DNA of 64,000 nt from Siniperca chuatsi (taxonomy: Eukaryota > Chordata > Actinopteri > Centrarchiformes > Sinipercidae). Of the stretch, positions 13,001 to 23,962 are shown in pieces. Under the pieces are notes generated by a model. It ran no database searches. It was not told the DNA's origin and saw only the letters and a list, made by a program, of their open reading frames with translations. The translations under genes were made by a program, and so were the position numbers. Location of the stretch: contig NC_058043.1 in NCBI RefSeq assembly GCF_020085105.1, positions 10,603,167 to 10,667,166 of the forward strand, in the 5' to 3' direction. How positions within the stretch are numbered: the first letter of the stretch is position 1; each line of letters opens with the position of its first letter.

Positions 13001-15857
13001 ATCCCCTTGCCGTGTCGACAACACGCACATCTCTGTGCAACAAGTGGATACAGCAGAAAGTGCAGTTATGACCAAAGACAGGCAGACCGATTGCAAATGT
13101 GCACGTGTCAGATCAATAAATGTTATAGAGTGAATAATGCTTTCATTTGGATTAACTTAACTGTCAGTGTTTGAGAAAACTCAAGCGAGAACATTCATCA
13201 TTTTAACAGTTTTTCGAATCATATTATCAACAGATGTGTTTGGCTCGGCTGGCCTGCTTCTGTCAGTGACCCACTGTTTGCTTTATCTTGATGATAGAAA
13301 TGCAATATATACAAAGAGCATACACTCGCACAGGTGCTGATGTGTACGCAAACACACAATCAACTACACACACACGCCTCCTGCCTCCAAGCAAATCCCA
13401 AAACAAGGCCTGTATTGCAGCTGCAGGCTGATTGGAGTGACAAGCCAAAACTGTCTGCACCGTGGCCAATGTCCTGATTCACAGCTATGTATGGTTTCTA
13501 TAGCACCCACTCTCTACTCATTACATGGAAAATTTACCAAAATTACAGCCCTGAAATAGTTTGCAGTCAACCAGAAATGTGTTTAGATGTAAAGGGGAGA
13601 TGTGAATTTTCCCTCAAGGCTATTATCTGTTCCCTTCATTTTCTGATGAAGGAGGCCGATAATCATCTCTGAACTAAATAATTTTGGTGTTCCCATTTCC
13701 TACATCCACCCAAAATCAGCCTGGAAATGTAAATTAAGTGTAATGGAACCTCTGTGTTTATCTATGGGAATACTGTGATTATTTACTCACTGTTTTCTGA
13801 CTTTCCCTTCCTCTGTAGCTGTGTTTGTGGCTGGAACTGGGAGTAAACTATGGGAGGTGCCCAGAGCCTCCTTCACTTCCTCCTCCAACCTCAGTGAGAG
13901 CCTGCAGTGGGAGCAGGACTGTCAGTACCGCCACCTACAGGACAGAGTGAGAATCACAGCAGACATCCCCCCAAGGCTGGACGGCACATGGGTGTCAACA
14001 AGGTGATTTTTTGGTGATATTTAAAGCAGCTATGATCAATTAATCAATCAATTCTATTAACAATGGATCACATGACTACTTGTATGTGAAAGGAATTGCT
14101 CGTAGTGACAAACCTCCAGAGAATCACCCAAATCTATGAAGTCTTATAAGGTTTTTCAGCTCATTGTTTTGGTTTTTCTGGGCTGCATCTTTACTGTTTT
14201 GGTTCTCTCTCTTATCAGTGTTGTTTCCAGGAGCAGCAGGCAGCTGTTTTTAGTGAAAAAGCTCTAAAATAGTACTGTACACTACCTGTTCAGCACCAAA
14301 CGGCAGGCAGAGTTAGTGACTAGCTGGTGAACATAGTGGAGCATTTAGCTGCTAAAGACTCAGATATTTCCTTCAGTTGGTGGAGACCAAAAACAGAGCT
14401 AAAATAAAGTGAATATTGGACTTAAATTAATCAGGTGGCCAGAAATACAACTCCAAACTAATGATAATGTTGCTAAGTAACTGCTGGATATGTGAATAAG
14501 CAACTGTTTACTAGCAAGTTTGCCATATCAACTCTTTAAGGTGATCATATGTTGCTGTTCCGCTGCTGCCTAGTGGCCATAAATCAGTTAATGCAGATTT
14601 AATTATTGAGCCAAAAATATGGAAAGGATTTAGATTCAGTTGTGTAAAAATACTATTAACTGCTCTGAAAGAAAAATGTTCAGAAACCTGAGATACTTTT
14701 TTCCTTAGGAAGACTTGTAACTTGACTTGGACTTGAACAGCACTGGATATGGCAGGAAACTAATCTCTGTTCACTGCTGCCAGAAATCTATACATGACAC
14801 AACTAATCACTAATTTTAACCATTTCATTCCTCTGTGTTCAGATGTGAAGTTCGGCCTGGTCCAGAGTTCCTCACCCGCTCCTACACCTTCCACCCCAGC
14901 CGTCACTTCCAGGCTTTGCAGCACTATTACACAGGCAGCGGCTGTGAGGACCCAGCCTACTCCCTGATGATCAGGGGGAAGTTCCGTCTGCGCCAGGCCT
15001 CCTGGATCACCCGTGGGGGCACCGAAGCTGAACACCACCTCAGCAAGGTGGGCATCGTGGTGCACAGCCTGGCAGCCAAACAGAGGCTTGCCTCCAGGCT
15101 GCCGCCGACCTGCGTGGGTCTGATCCTGGGTCGAGTGGTGCCGGGGAAGCTGTATGAGTTGTACAACAAACGGGCAGGGAGGGGGTGTCTGGCAGTGTTG
15201 GGCTTCTCCATGATGGAGATGGGACTGATACGGGTGGAGACGCAGCACCACAGCCATGGAGGGAAGGTCCAGGAGCTGTTCTTAGGGGATATTCACACTG
15301 ACTGGACACAGAGAACTCAATACAGACCTACAGGGTACCAACAGCCACTGCAGAACGCCATGGTGAGACATTATTGTGTATTTTTCAGTTTCTATTTACT
15401 AGAGAGAGATGATCAGAAGAGGGCGTGTGGAAGATGAACTGTAAGGGGAAACAGAGGTACTACAAACATCTTAGCTGCTGAGCAGCTCAACAGTAAAACA
15501 GTTAGGGTTTCAGTGCCATGCCCAAGGGCACTTGAACAATTTCAAAGGTCAAGAACCTTCGAGCCCAACTTTAACTGTTGTTTCAGGGAGTGTGGAAAAT
15601 GTTCACTCCTCCTCATAAACCCACATTTCACACCTGTTATTTGGTTTCACAGTGGCACAAAACCTATTATTACATTTTATGTGATTACCACAATATACAT
15701 TCTGTACCAAAAATAGTTTCTATGAACAATGAGGAAATGTTCATTATCAAAAAGCTCCTCTTGATCAGTGTAATCTTTATTTTTTGGAAAACTTCATTTA
15801 TCAATTCATCCAGTTTCAACAACAATATTAACATTACAGACAAGAGAGAAAAAAAAC

Positions 15858-15888
<31 letters not shown>

Positions 15889-18602
15889 CAATATATTGTA
15901 TATACACATATAAATGTATATACAGTGCCGCTAGAAAGTTTGTGAACCTGTTAGAATTCTCTGTATTTATGCATCCTAAAACTAGATAAAGAGGACCCAG
16001 TTAAAAAAAATAATACAAAAAATTATACGTATTCATTTATTTAGCAAAATTATCCAACATTAAATGTCTTTGTTGGAAAAAGTATGTGAACCTCCAGGAT
16101 TATCAGTTAATGAAAGGGGAGTCATCAATGGGATGACAATCAGGTGTGAGTTTAGCGGACCCTGCCCTATTGGGGCCTGGGTCTTTACTTTCAAAGTCTG
16201 GTCTTCACCACACAGGTTTGTGGAAGTGTGCCGCCTCAATCAAAGGAGAGTTCTGCAGAACTCAGCTGAAAAGTTGTTGATGGTCACCAGGTTGGGAAAG
16301 GTTACAAAACCATTTCTAAAGAGTTTGGCCTTCACCAATCCACCGTCAGGCAGATAGCGTACAAATGGAGGAAATTCAACACCACTGTTACTCTCATCAG
16401 GAGTGGTCATCCAACAATCCGACAGCAAGGCGTGTAATACTCCAGGGGGTCACAGTGTAACCCCAGAGTAACATCTTGGCTAATGTCAATGTTTGTGAGT
16501 CCATCATCAAACACTGAACAAGAATGATGTGTATGGCAGAAGAGTAAGGAGAAAGCTACTACTCTCCAAGAAGAACATTGCTGCCCATCTAAAGTTTGCT
16601 AAAGGCCAAGTGGATGAACCAGAAGGCTATGGGAAAAATGTTGTGTAGATGGATGAGTTCAACATAGAACTTTTTTTGGTTTAAACAAGAAGCGTTGTGT
16701 TTGGTGCATTCCAGCATAAGAACCTCATCCCAACTGTGAAGCACGTTGGTGGTGGCAGTATCGTGGTTTGGGGCTGTTTTGCTACCTCTGGACCAGGGCG
16801 GCTTGCAATCAATGACGAAGCTATGAATTCTGGATCGTACCAGCAAATTCTACAGGACAATGTCAGGGTATCCGTTCGTAAACTGAAGCTTAACAAAGGT
16901 GGGTCATGCAGCAAGACAATGACCCTAAACGCACAAGTCAGTCTACCAAAGAATGGTTAAAGCAGTAAAGCTGTATGACGTTTTGAAATGGCTGAGTCAA
17001 AGTCCAGACCTTAATCCAATATAAATGCTGTGAAAAGACCTGAAGAGCAATTCATGCAACATCACTGAGTTGAAGCAGTTTTGTAAGGAGGAATGGGCCA
17101 AAATTCCTCCAAGCCAACGCGTGGGACTGATCAAAAGTTACTGCTCCTCAAGGGTAGATAATGTTAGATAATTTTTCTCAATAAAAAATTAAAAGGGTGG
17201 GGGGTTGTACTCTTTGTGTATTTTTTAGAACTTAGATGAAGCTCTGATCACATTTGAGATCCCATTTATACAGAAAATTCTAAAGGGTTCGCAAACTTTC
17301 TAGCAGCACTGAATTTCAATGACAGAACAACAGTTGTTTATTTGATTAATTGGTAAATTGTTTTGTTTATGAAATGTTAACAAAATGTAAAAATTCCCCT
17401 TACAGTTTCTCAGAGCACAAGGTGACATTTTGTTTTGTCTGACCAGAAGTCCTAAACCTGAAAATATTCACTTTTCTATCATAATGACAAGTAAAAGCAG
17501 CAAATCCTCATATTTGAAAATTGAAGGTAATTTTTGCTCAAAGAATAACAAACAATTGATTTCTAAAAATTGTTACTGATACATTTTCTGTTTGACTCAA
17601 TTAATTGTTTCAGCTTTAAATATATACTTTGAGTTTTGGACTGTTTCCTGAACACAACAAGCCATTTACGGACATTTTCTTTGGCTCTGGAAAATTTAAA
17701 TTTATCACAATTCTCTGACATTGTAAATTACTAAGCGATTAGTCAAAGAAAAAAACTTAATCGATAACAAAAATAATGAAGTTGCAGCCTTAAAACACAT
17801 TGTCTGACCTCTACCTTAATTTTTGCAGCATCACATCCACCCCTGCCCTGTCTGCGCCCTGGTGTACCGCTCCTCAGAGCAGCGCCCCCCGCTGTTGCCC
17901 CGCAGCCCTGCAGCTCCTCTGTCTCTGGCCGGCCGCTGGGTCAGCCAGCGCTGTGAAACCCGTCCCAACGTCCTATTCCTCACCCGAGACTTCACCTTTG
18001 ATACTGACCTGCACGCATGGGAGGGCATCTACCGGCACTACTCGGACCCTGGCTGTTCTCAACCCACTTTCACCCTGAGAGCCTCAGGTCACTACGCTCA
18101 GGGAAACCCCTCTGCCAAGGTCTCAGGAGCCACTGAGTTTGTCTTCAAGGTCACCCAGGTGAGAGTCACAGCTGCAGAGGAGCCCACAGCAAAGTTGCTG
18201 AATGGGACGAGGCCAGGAAAGTGTGGTCGGGCAGGAGGCTGGGAGGTCGGGGTGGAGCAGGACTTGACCCCCACAGATGGGTGCACCCTGCTGGGAATCA
18301 AGCTGCCACATAAGGAGTACGAGCTCTTTAAGACTGAGCTGGACCACAGGACACACCCGCTGCTGTTCATCGGAGAGAGGCCGGCTGACGGGTCCAGTCC
18401 AGAACGACCGCAGAGGAGGCCCACTTCCTTTCAGGCTCCCATGATGCTTTGCAGTGGGGGGGAGACACAGCCTTCACATCGCTATGGCTCAGGTTTTAAC
18501 AGCAAGCAAGTCCAGTTAGCAGCCAGTGGGACAGAGAGACTGGCACAGCTGGTGTTACTGGTGCTGGGATCTGTGCTGTGCAGCTGGTTCTGTGTTTATT
18601 AG
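4040..18602 (+). CDS. apcdd1l: APCDD1-like protein (spliced, four coding exons)
   Basis: Coding segments 4040-4094 (or from 4016), 13819-14002, 14843-15362 and 17829-18602 join in frame with GT/AG introns to 510 codons plus stop, or 518 from the upstream ATG. Human APCDD1 and APCDD1L are of similar length. The protein starts with a hydrophobic signal-peptide-like segment (LLRGVWLLWQAVFVA). Two cysteine-containing APCDDC-type domains follow, with family stretches such as LPPTCVGLILGRVVPGKLYE and CTLLGIKLPHKEYELF. It ends in a hydrophobic tail (LAQLVLLVLGSVLCSWFC) that could be a membrane anchor. APCDD1 family proteins are extracellular or membrane inhibitors of Wnt, and in some reports BMP, signalling; that role is taken from the family. 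ATG 4040 has A at -3 and sits close to the hydrophobic segment, so I prefer it. ATG 4016 is in frame and follows directly on a stop. The choice of apcdd1l over apcdd1 rests on the vapb and rab22a neighbours. Confidence 0.93.
5556..5580. repeat. Short (AACTG)n tandem repeat
   Basis: Four or five copies of the pentamer AACTG. Confidence 0.7.
6506..7684. mobile_element. hAT-like element interrupted by a second element
   Basis: The outer termini are AGTGTTGGGCAGTAAC at left and TTTACCCAACACT at right, inverted copies of each other. The middle is occupied by the separate element at 6681-7297, giving a nested arrangement. Confidence 0.6.
6681..7297. mobile_element. Nested DNA transposon
   Basis: The left end GGCGCCTTTAGACTGCA and right end TGCACAGTGTAAAGGGGCC are imperfect inverted repeats. 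The element carries no convincing ORF. It lies within the 6506-7684 repeat. Confidence 0.55.
8102..8190 (+). repeat. hAT-Charlie-like terminal fragment
   Basis: Begins CAGTGGTTCTCAACCTCGG, the characteristic terminus of hAT/Charlie-type elements. No matching opposite end was seen nearby. Confidence 0.5.
9221..9244. repeat. (TG)n microsatellite
   Basis: Twelve uninterrupted TG units. Confidence 0.95.
9783..10333. mobile_element. Full-length foldback (hairpin) element with TTAA ends
   Basis: Both ends carry TTAA followed by AAGG-like bases. Inside them GTGCCCATATGAACATTGAA is repeated in inverted form before 10303. The two halves remain recognisably complementary almost to the centre near 10060, so the whole element of about 550 bases can fold back. 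It encodes nothing. The TTAA ends suggest mobilisation by a TTAA-specific transposase such as piggyBac or Kolobok type; this is an inference. Confidence 0.75.
10669..10983. mobile_element. TA-flanked MITE with 23-bp perfect TIRs
   Basis: ACACTCAGTTGCCAGTTTAT and three further bases at the left are repeated exactly in inverted form at the right end (10961-10983). Taken as CACTCAG...CTGAGTG the element is flanked by TA on both sides, as for Tc1/mariner-type insertions. No coding content. Confidence 0.8.
12494..12777. repeat. Truncated copy of the TTAA foldback family
   Basis: Contains the family core AAAGACTGGAAGCAGGGGG and AACAGCTAGCCTGGCTCTG also seen in inverted pairs at 22288-22982 and 57725-58350. 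Only one arm is present. Confidence 0.7.
13819..14002 (+). CDS. apcdd1l: apcdd1l coding exon 2
   Basis: The exon follows a good pyrimidine-rich acceptor (CTCTGTAG) and ends ACAAG|GTGATT. It completes the signal peptide and encodes the start of the mature protein, including WEQDCQYRHLQDRVRITADI and the family-typical PPRLDGTWVSTR. Its 184 bases keep frame with both neighbours. Confidence 0.93.
14130..14600 (+). repeat. Interspersed repeat, copy 1 (apcdd1l intron 2)
   Basis: Shares stretches with 20950-21420 in the opposite orientation, including the TTTAGCTGCTAAA region and GTCCAATATTCACT-type words. Family not identified. Confidence 0.6.
14843..15362 (+). CDS. apcdd1l: apcdd1l coding exon 3 (first APCDDC domain)
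   Basis: A 520-base exon with acceptor TGTTCAG and donor ATG|GTGAGA. It encodes most of the first APCDDC domain, beginning RCEVRPGPEFLTRSYTF and including SLMIRGKFRLRQASWITRGG and the cysteine-containing LPPTCVGL segment. The base composition is clearly more GC-rich than the flanking introns. Long open frames on the opposite strand here are shadows of this exon. Confidence 0.96.
15858..15885. repeat. (TA)n microsatellite
   Basis: An uninterrupted AT run next to the left end of the Tc1-like element. Confidence 0.9.
15923..17311 (+). mobile_element. Tc1-like DNA transposon (decayed)
   Basis: The ends are inverted: CAGTGCCGCTAGAAAGTTTG at left and AAACTTTCTAGCAGCACTG at right, with TA before the left end. 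The 1.4-kb length is usual for Tc1 elements. Inside, broken frames read as Tc1 transposase, for example VKHVGGGSIVVWGCFATSG and AAHLKFAKGQ, with stop codons and frameshifts. It lies in the last intron of apcdd1l and cannot be active. Confidence 0.92.
16560..16990 (+). pseudogene. Remnant of Tc1 transposase catalytic domain
   Basis: Translates to AAHLKFAKGQVDE, then after stops and a shift to FGAFQHKNLIPTVKHVGGGS and IVVWGCFATSGPGRLAIND. This is the DDE transposase region of Tc1. The stop at 16646-16648 and others make it a pseudogene. Confidence 0.88.
17312..17795. repeat. Fragments of a widespread fish hAT-like repeat
   Basis: Contains GATTAATTGG and TTAATTGTTTCAGCTTTAAA-type words shared with 39835-40110 and 63770-63930, plus a second fragment ending GTTGCAGCCTTAAAAC. 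The Tc1-like element directly abuts it. Confidence 0.5.
17829..18602 (+). CDS. apcdd1l: apcdd1l last coding exon (second APCDDC domain and tail)
   Basis: A 774-base exon beginning after TTTTGCAG and running to a TAG stop at 18600-18602. It encodes HHIHPCPVCALVYRS, the second APCDDC domain (FTFDTDLHAWEGIYRHYSDP, EFVFKVTQ, GWEVGVEQDLTPTDGC) and the hydrophobic C-terminus. A possible donor (CAG|GTGAGAG) near 18157 lies inside the exon. Family homology continues straight through it, so I treat it as unused. Confidence 0.95.
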   Translation, partial: HHIHPCPVCALVYRSSEQRPPLLPRSPAAPLSLAGRWVSQRCETRPNVLFLTRDFTFDTDLHAWEGIYRHYSDPGCSQPTFTLRASGHYAQGNPSAKVSGATEFVFKVTQVRVTAAEEPTAKLLNGTRPGKCGRAGGWEVGVEQDLTPTDGCTLLGIKLPHKEYELFKTELDHRTHPLLFIGERPADGSSPERPQRRPTSFQAPMMLCSGGETQPSHRYGSGFNSKQVQLAASGTERLAQLVLLVLGSVLCSWFCVY

Positions 18603-18690
18603 AGACATTGTTCACAAATCAAGCCTGTTACACAGCTGAAGTCATTGATGGACATTGTTTTCTGGCAGCTTTCTTTCACTCTTCCACCAT

Positions 18691-18712
18691 ATGATGATGA
18701 TGATGATGATGA
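18691..18712. repeat. (ATG)n microsatellite in the apcdd1l 3' UTR
   Basis: Seven tandem ATG units. Confidence 0.9.
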
Positions 18713-18873
18713 CCACATGGGTGATGGTCAAGAAAAATCATGAGACACTCAGGAGAGCTGAATAATTTTTGATATCTGGCTTTCAGACGCTCCCTGTAGG
18801 TTCACTTTAATGCCTCTTAACTTCAGCTGCATTTCTACCTAAAACTAATCTGTATATATCATCAGTATGTAAA

Positions 18874-18879
18874 AATAAA
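18874..18879 (+). terminator. apcdd1l: Poly(A) signal AATAAA of apcdd1l
   Basis: A canonical AATAAA about 270 bases after the stop codon, followed within 20-40 bases by a T-rich stretch (18898-18925) suitable as a downstream element. Confidence 0.75.
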
Positions 18880-19439
18880 GTCTTTTAAACCGTGTTCCTT
18901 TTTTTAAATTTTTTTTTTATTTTCTTGTCATGCTATTATTACAAAGCAAGATCACAGGGTTGCAATGTGGATCAGTTATTTCCACATCAAAATGAAAGCC
19001 ATGGACATTCCTGCGGACTTCACACGAGAGCTCATTTTCATCCAAGATGCAGTATAACTTTGTTTTCTCAACATACTGGAGAAAAAAAAGCTAGAAAGTA
19101 GAACATTTATAATCAGCACTCTAATAGCTGCCATGTTCATTGGTCTGATGCCACTGTGGTGTGAAATGTTGCTTCATCTCTATCCTCTTTCAAAGCTTGT
19201 GTATTAGTCTGCTTTTCTAACAGCAGTCAATCTAAACAAATCAAATGAATATTTATTTTAACCATTTATACAGTACTTTTTGATAAGAGGAAGATTTTGG
19301 TCTAATATTTTAGTTAGTTTCGCCATTTAAGAAGTGATTATTTTCTATGTGTATTAAAAATGGCTTTTCATAACATCTTGTGTTCAATTAGTCTTTAAAA
19401 CAAGACTGTCTACAGCCACACTGGCAGCTCTGTTAGACA

Positions 19440-19950
19440 CAGGTAAATGTCAGCATGCTAACATGCTTACAATGACGATGCTAACATGCTGATGTTTAGC
19501 AGGTATAATCCTTGTTCACCACCTTAGTTTAGTGTGTTAGCATGCTAACATTTGCTAATTTGCACTAAACACAAAACATGGTTCAACTCATGGGGATGCC
19601 ATTAGTTTTGTAGGTATTTAGTCATAAACCAATGTATTTGACAAATTGAAATTTTGACCTGATAATGGTACTACATAAAAAGTTAAAGGATCACCAAAGT
19701 TATTGCAATTTCTCCTTAAAGGGACATGAAAGTCTGTTTCATGGAATTTCATGGAAATCCATCCACTAGTTGTTGAGTTAGTCAAAACCACAAATGTGAA
19801 CCTGGTGGCACTAATGGAAAAGTCAGGGGATCACCAAAATCAGTAGGATTAATCCTCTGGTGACCATGCATGTCTTTATAAAATATCATGGCAATCTGTC
19901 CAATAGTTGTCGAGATATTTCAGTCAGGACCAAAGTGGTGGACCGACCAA
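19440..19950 (+). repeat. Interspersed repeat, copy 1 (GCTAACATGCTAACA family)
   Basis: Includes TTGTCGAGATATTTCAGTC and GACCAAAGTGGTGGACCGAC. The same family occurs inverted at 59390-59860. Non-coding. Confidence 0.75.
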
Positions 19951-20949
19951 CCGAAATAAAACTGCGGCTTTGGGACACAACAAAACTTTCATTTTTACTT
20001 GTGTCGTTTCCCAAAGCTGCTGTTTTATTTCAAGAACCAACAGAAAATTGGGACTGTAGCATCAACTGGATTTTGTCCTCTCTCTGGTGTTCATACTGTG
20101 GTCTGATTCAAAGCCCAGATAGTGGATGAGCATACTGCCATTTGATAAATAACTGTCATATGGCTCACACATTACACAAGGCATTCCAGTGCAGGTCCAA
20201 CTGCTGAAAACACACAAGGATATCAGATTGAATGCACAGTGTTTCATGAGAACGCACAGACGTCAGCCAACAAAATAGATTTCGCAGTCGGTCTGACAAT
20301 AAATGAGTCGAGAGGAGCAGCAGTTAGGAGACAACAGGAATATATATAGCTCCAGATTTTCAGTGTTATGACTGAAGCAAGTGAAGCGTCACACTCCACG
20401 GAGCGATATCCTCCATTTGTAAAATCCTGACGCCTGCTTCAACAAAATCACTGCAGGCAGTTCAGCTCAATTTAGTGCAGAATATCACCAACAATTATCT
20501 GCTGTGTCACATCTTTTACATACAAAATATTTTGGGTTTACATGCAAATAAACTGTAGTTTTGAACCAATGAGGAATGAAAACAAAATCCTGAAAGTGTT
20601 TCTTCTATTTTTCCATTAAAAGACAAATTGCACATTGGAACAAAATGTTTTAAATGCCTTAAAGACATATTTTCTCAATCTGTTTCTTAATGTGAGCAAT
20701 AGGATCCTACATGAACACACAATTATCTGTCAAAGTTAGAACAGTTTTGGTTATTTGACAGAATTCTGTATTTATCTGTTCCTCTGCGCTCTTCCCACTG
20801 ATTTGAAGTGGACGGGGAGACAGATCAGAATCTGATGACGGTTGGTTGGTTGTTTGGTAACTGTCAATCAAATCTGATCAAACCACACAAACACAGCCCT
20901 GATGAAGCACATTAGCTGAGTGTTAAACTCTCAGGAAATAGCTACTAAG

Positions 20950-21420
20950 GATGCTTTTTTCTAAATTTTCACTTTAATTGTTGCTTATGAATATATAATG
21001 TTATATTATCACCTTATAAAGTTGATATGGAGAACCTGTTAGCAAACTGTTACGGAGCAACATTATTATTCATTTGGAATCATGTTTTTGTCCACCTGGC
21101 GAATTTAAGTCCAATATTCACTCTCTTTTAGCTCTATTTTTGGTCTCCACCAACTCCTGAGAGAAATATCTGGCTCTTTAGCTGCTAAATGTGTTCGCAA
21201 GCTAGTCCCTAACTTTGTTTATATGCCATTTGGTGATAGGCAGGTAGAGCTGCCTCCTGCAGCAAGAAACAACGCTATGAGAGCTGTGAGACTGAAACAA
21301 AACAGTAAAGCTGTGCTGTGGGCTAGAAAACCAAAACAATGAGCTGAAAGATGCTATAATGCTGAGAGCTGCAGACACAGCAAATTCTCTGTGTGTTAAT
21401 ATAAACACTGCTTAAAGATT
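20950..21420 (-). repeat. Interspersed repeat, copy 2 of the 14130 family
   Basis: Reverse-oriented relative to 14130-14600. Shared segments include the TGGTCTCCACCAACT region and the TTTAGCTGCTAAA region. Confidence 0.6.
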
Positions 21421-22287
21421 TGAAACCAACTTTTCAGAGGCTATGACATTACACAGTTTTGCATTGTAGGCTATCTTCTATGATGCAGCTTTAAAATGAG
21501 GGTGGAGAAAAAAATGTGGTTTCCAAGAAAAGCTACACAAAAAAATACATAAATAAATAATGAAGGCAAAATTATGTTAGCTGACTCTATAGCATTCAAA
21601 TAGTGGGGACAGAAAGAGAGAGAGAAAAAAAGAGAGAGAGGTAGTCCTTTCCAGAGGCTACATGCTGTTCCTATTAACTCCTGCAAAAATGGTGATGGCA
21701 GCTGCTAGACCCATGAGGTCATCCTTCAGGCTTGGATGGAGAATATAGGTCTGTAACCCCCCCTAAGCCAACATACAAAGAACACAGACAAAGAAGAACT
21801 GGGAGTGGATGAGTGACATTTATCTGTACAATGATGTGCAGAATCTGTCATTAAATTAACCCAGAAATATCCTTGTTCTCTACCAGTAAATCCAACAGCA
21901 ACCACACAGATCCACCCAGGTTGGTGATGATGACTGAAAGCAGGGCCAGGGGCAGCATAGTTTTTCATAGTCTGTTTGTGGTTTCTGTTGCGCACCATAA
22001 AGTAGAGACTGTCAAGACAGAGAGGAGTGCAGGGCCAACCTGTTAGCAATCAAGCCTATTGCCTTATTGAATGCATCCACTGACCAACAGAGACAAACAA
22101 AAGATAAAACACAGACCTCATTTAGATAGTAAAGTGAAAAGCAAGCATGATTGCATTCTGGATGGGTTTGTGTGTGTTTACACCAGATTAACAGACTGAT
22201 ATTTTGAGTCACTACCTAAAATAATGTGGATCTCCGAGGACAGTAAACTCCTGAAGCCAAGTTCCTTGAATAATTATTGGAGCTCAA

Positions 22288-22982
22288 TTAAAAGAATAGT
22301 TTCATATTTTGGGATATACTCTTATTTGCTTTCTTGCCCAGAATTAGATGACAATATCAATATAACTCTCATGAGTATGAAGCTACAGCCAGGAGACAGA
22401 TAGCTAAGCATAAAGACTGGAAACAGGGGAAAACAGCAAGCCTGGCTGTGTCAAGGTAGCAAAATCCACCAAACAGCACCTCTAAAGCTCACTAATTAAT
22501 TATATCTTGTTTGTTTATTACGTAGAAAAACCATGAATGTAAAAAACAGCCCAGGCTAGCTGTTTCCCCCTGCTTCCAGTCTTTATGCTAGCTTAAGCTA
22601 ACTATCGCCTAGCTATAGCACAGCTATGAGACTTAAATTAATCGATATGCTTATTCGATTTCTGGTAGAGAGTTAAGAAGTGGTATCAATTATATAGATC
22701 GATACCACTCTTATTTGTCTGCTAAATGTAAAGCTACAGCCATCAGCCGGTTAGCTCGGCTTAGCATAAAGACTGGAAGCAGGGGGAAACAGCGTGTCTG
22801 CCTCAGGTAAAAAAGGCTAGTTGTTTCCCCCTGCTCCCAGTCTTTATGCTAAGCTAAGCTAAGCTAACCGTCTCTGCTGATGATTTATATTTAACAGACG
22901 GCTGTTAGAGTGGTATTGATCTTCTCATGTAACTCAGAAAGTAAATACATTTATTTCCCAAAATGTCAAACTATTCTTTTAA
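22288..22982. mobile_element. TTAA foldback element, expanded copy
   Basis: The ends are TTAAAAGAATAGTTTC and AAACTATTCTTTTAA. The CATAAAGACTGGAA core recurs in both orientations more than once (near 22410, 22575, 22765 and 22840). The copy therefore carries an internal duplication or a second element nested in the first. Confidence 0.8.
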
Positions 22983-23962
22983 TACAAAAAATCCTGCGGT
23001 ATTTGCATTACTTCATATTTAAACAGGAAACCAAGTAAACGATTTTTAATTTAAAATTCCTTCACTGAACAAGCAGCTGAAATTCTTCAGACTAGAAGTT
23101 ACATTCAAAATGATGTTAGTCCAGCAATAAATGTAATGAGGAAACTCTTAAAAGTACAAGAGGGAAAGCAAAAATGGCGACGCTGCCCACCCTGGCCACT
23201 GTAGGGCATGTAAGGTTTTAGCTGAGTTTGTTGTTTGACTTTCTGTAGCCTTCTCTGAACTAGGACCATAAAAGACCCAACCTCTTAATACGACTTTAGG
23301 AAGAATGTTCCTATACACTGATTAAAAAAAAGGAAAACAAAACAAGCCCTAAGGAGTTTCCTTTCAGCTAAACCAAGTTTCCAAACCACAAACAGTTTGG
23401 TGGTTTAGTCTGACAAATGTTCTGGTAAAAGAAAGACACAGTGCTGCTTTTGGACAGAGACTCAATAGAAAATACAGCAGAGGTCCCATCTCCTGCCTTC
23501 CCATAAAAATCTTGCATATGCAGTTAATGCACACACACATCACTGAGATGACATCACTGCAGTAGTATGGGTAACTTCCAACCTTTCTTGCTCATTCAAA
23601 TTTCAGGCTCTGTTAAGAAAATCCCATTATTTCGAGTATGAGCTGCAGCTGCCCCATAAAAGATAACATCAGCCATAAGTTGGCTGGTTCAGTAGAAACA
23701 AATGAGTTTCTATTGAAAAATGTGTCCTCTTGGCTCAGGGACAAATGAACAAAGCGTTGTGTTTTGCCCACAGAGCTGCAGCACGGGGCAGCGACTGCAC
23801 TTTCCTGCTTGATCTCATGCCAAACAAAAAACGGGCTCCTTTCTGTCATGACCTCATGCTCATATACTTAACCAACTACTGAACAGATCCCGCTTCTCCA
23901 ACACCTCATTCCAGCCCGTAATTTTCTTTTTCTTGAAATGAACTCCGCATCTATCAGGACGC

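Larger units (their letters stand above)
4095..13818 (+). other. apcdd1l: apcdd1l intron 1
   Basis: A 9.7-kb intron between consensus splice sites. It holds several transposon copies (6506-7684, 9783-10333, 10669-10983, 12494-12777), a (TG)n repeat and a possible regulatory segment near 11640-11800. No exon was recognised in it. Confidence 0.85.
18603..18895 (+). other. apcdd1l: apcdd1l 3' UTR
   Basis: The stop codon is followed by about 270 bases of non-coding DNA ending at an AATAAA signal, so the 3' UTR appears short. It contains a (ATG)n microsatellite at 18691-18712. Confidence 0.7.

Noticed and set aside
14760..15309. Long minus-strand open frames opposite apcdd1l exon 3
   Set aside because: They are shadows of the GC-rich plus-strand exon. 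They show no family features, while the plus frame matches APCDD1 throughout.
18157..18165. Possible splice donor (CAG|GTGAGAG) in the last apcdd1l exon
   Set aside because: The frame and family homology continue unbroken across it to a sensible C-terminus.
17831..18424. Minus-strand open frames opposite the last apcdd1l exon
   Set aside because: Same reason: antisense shadow of a well-supported coding exon.
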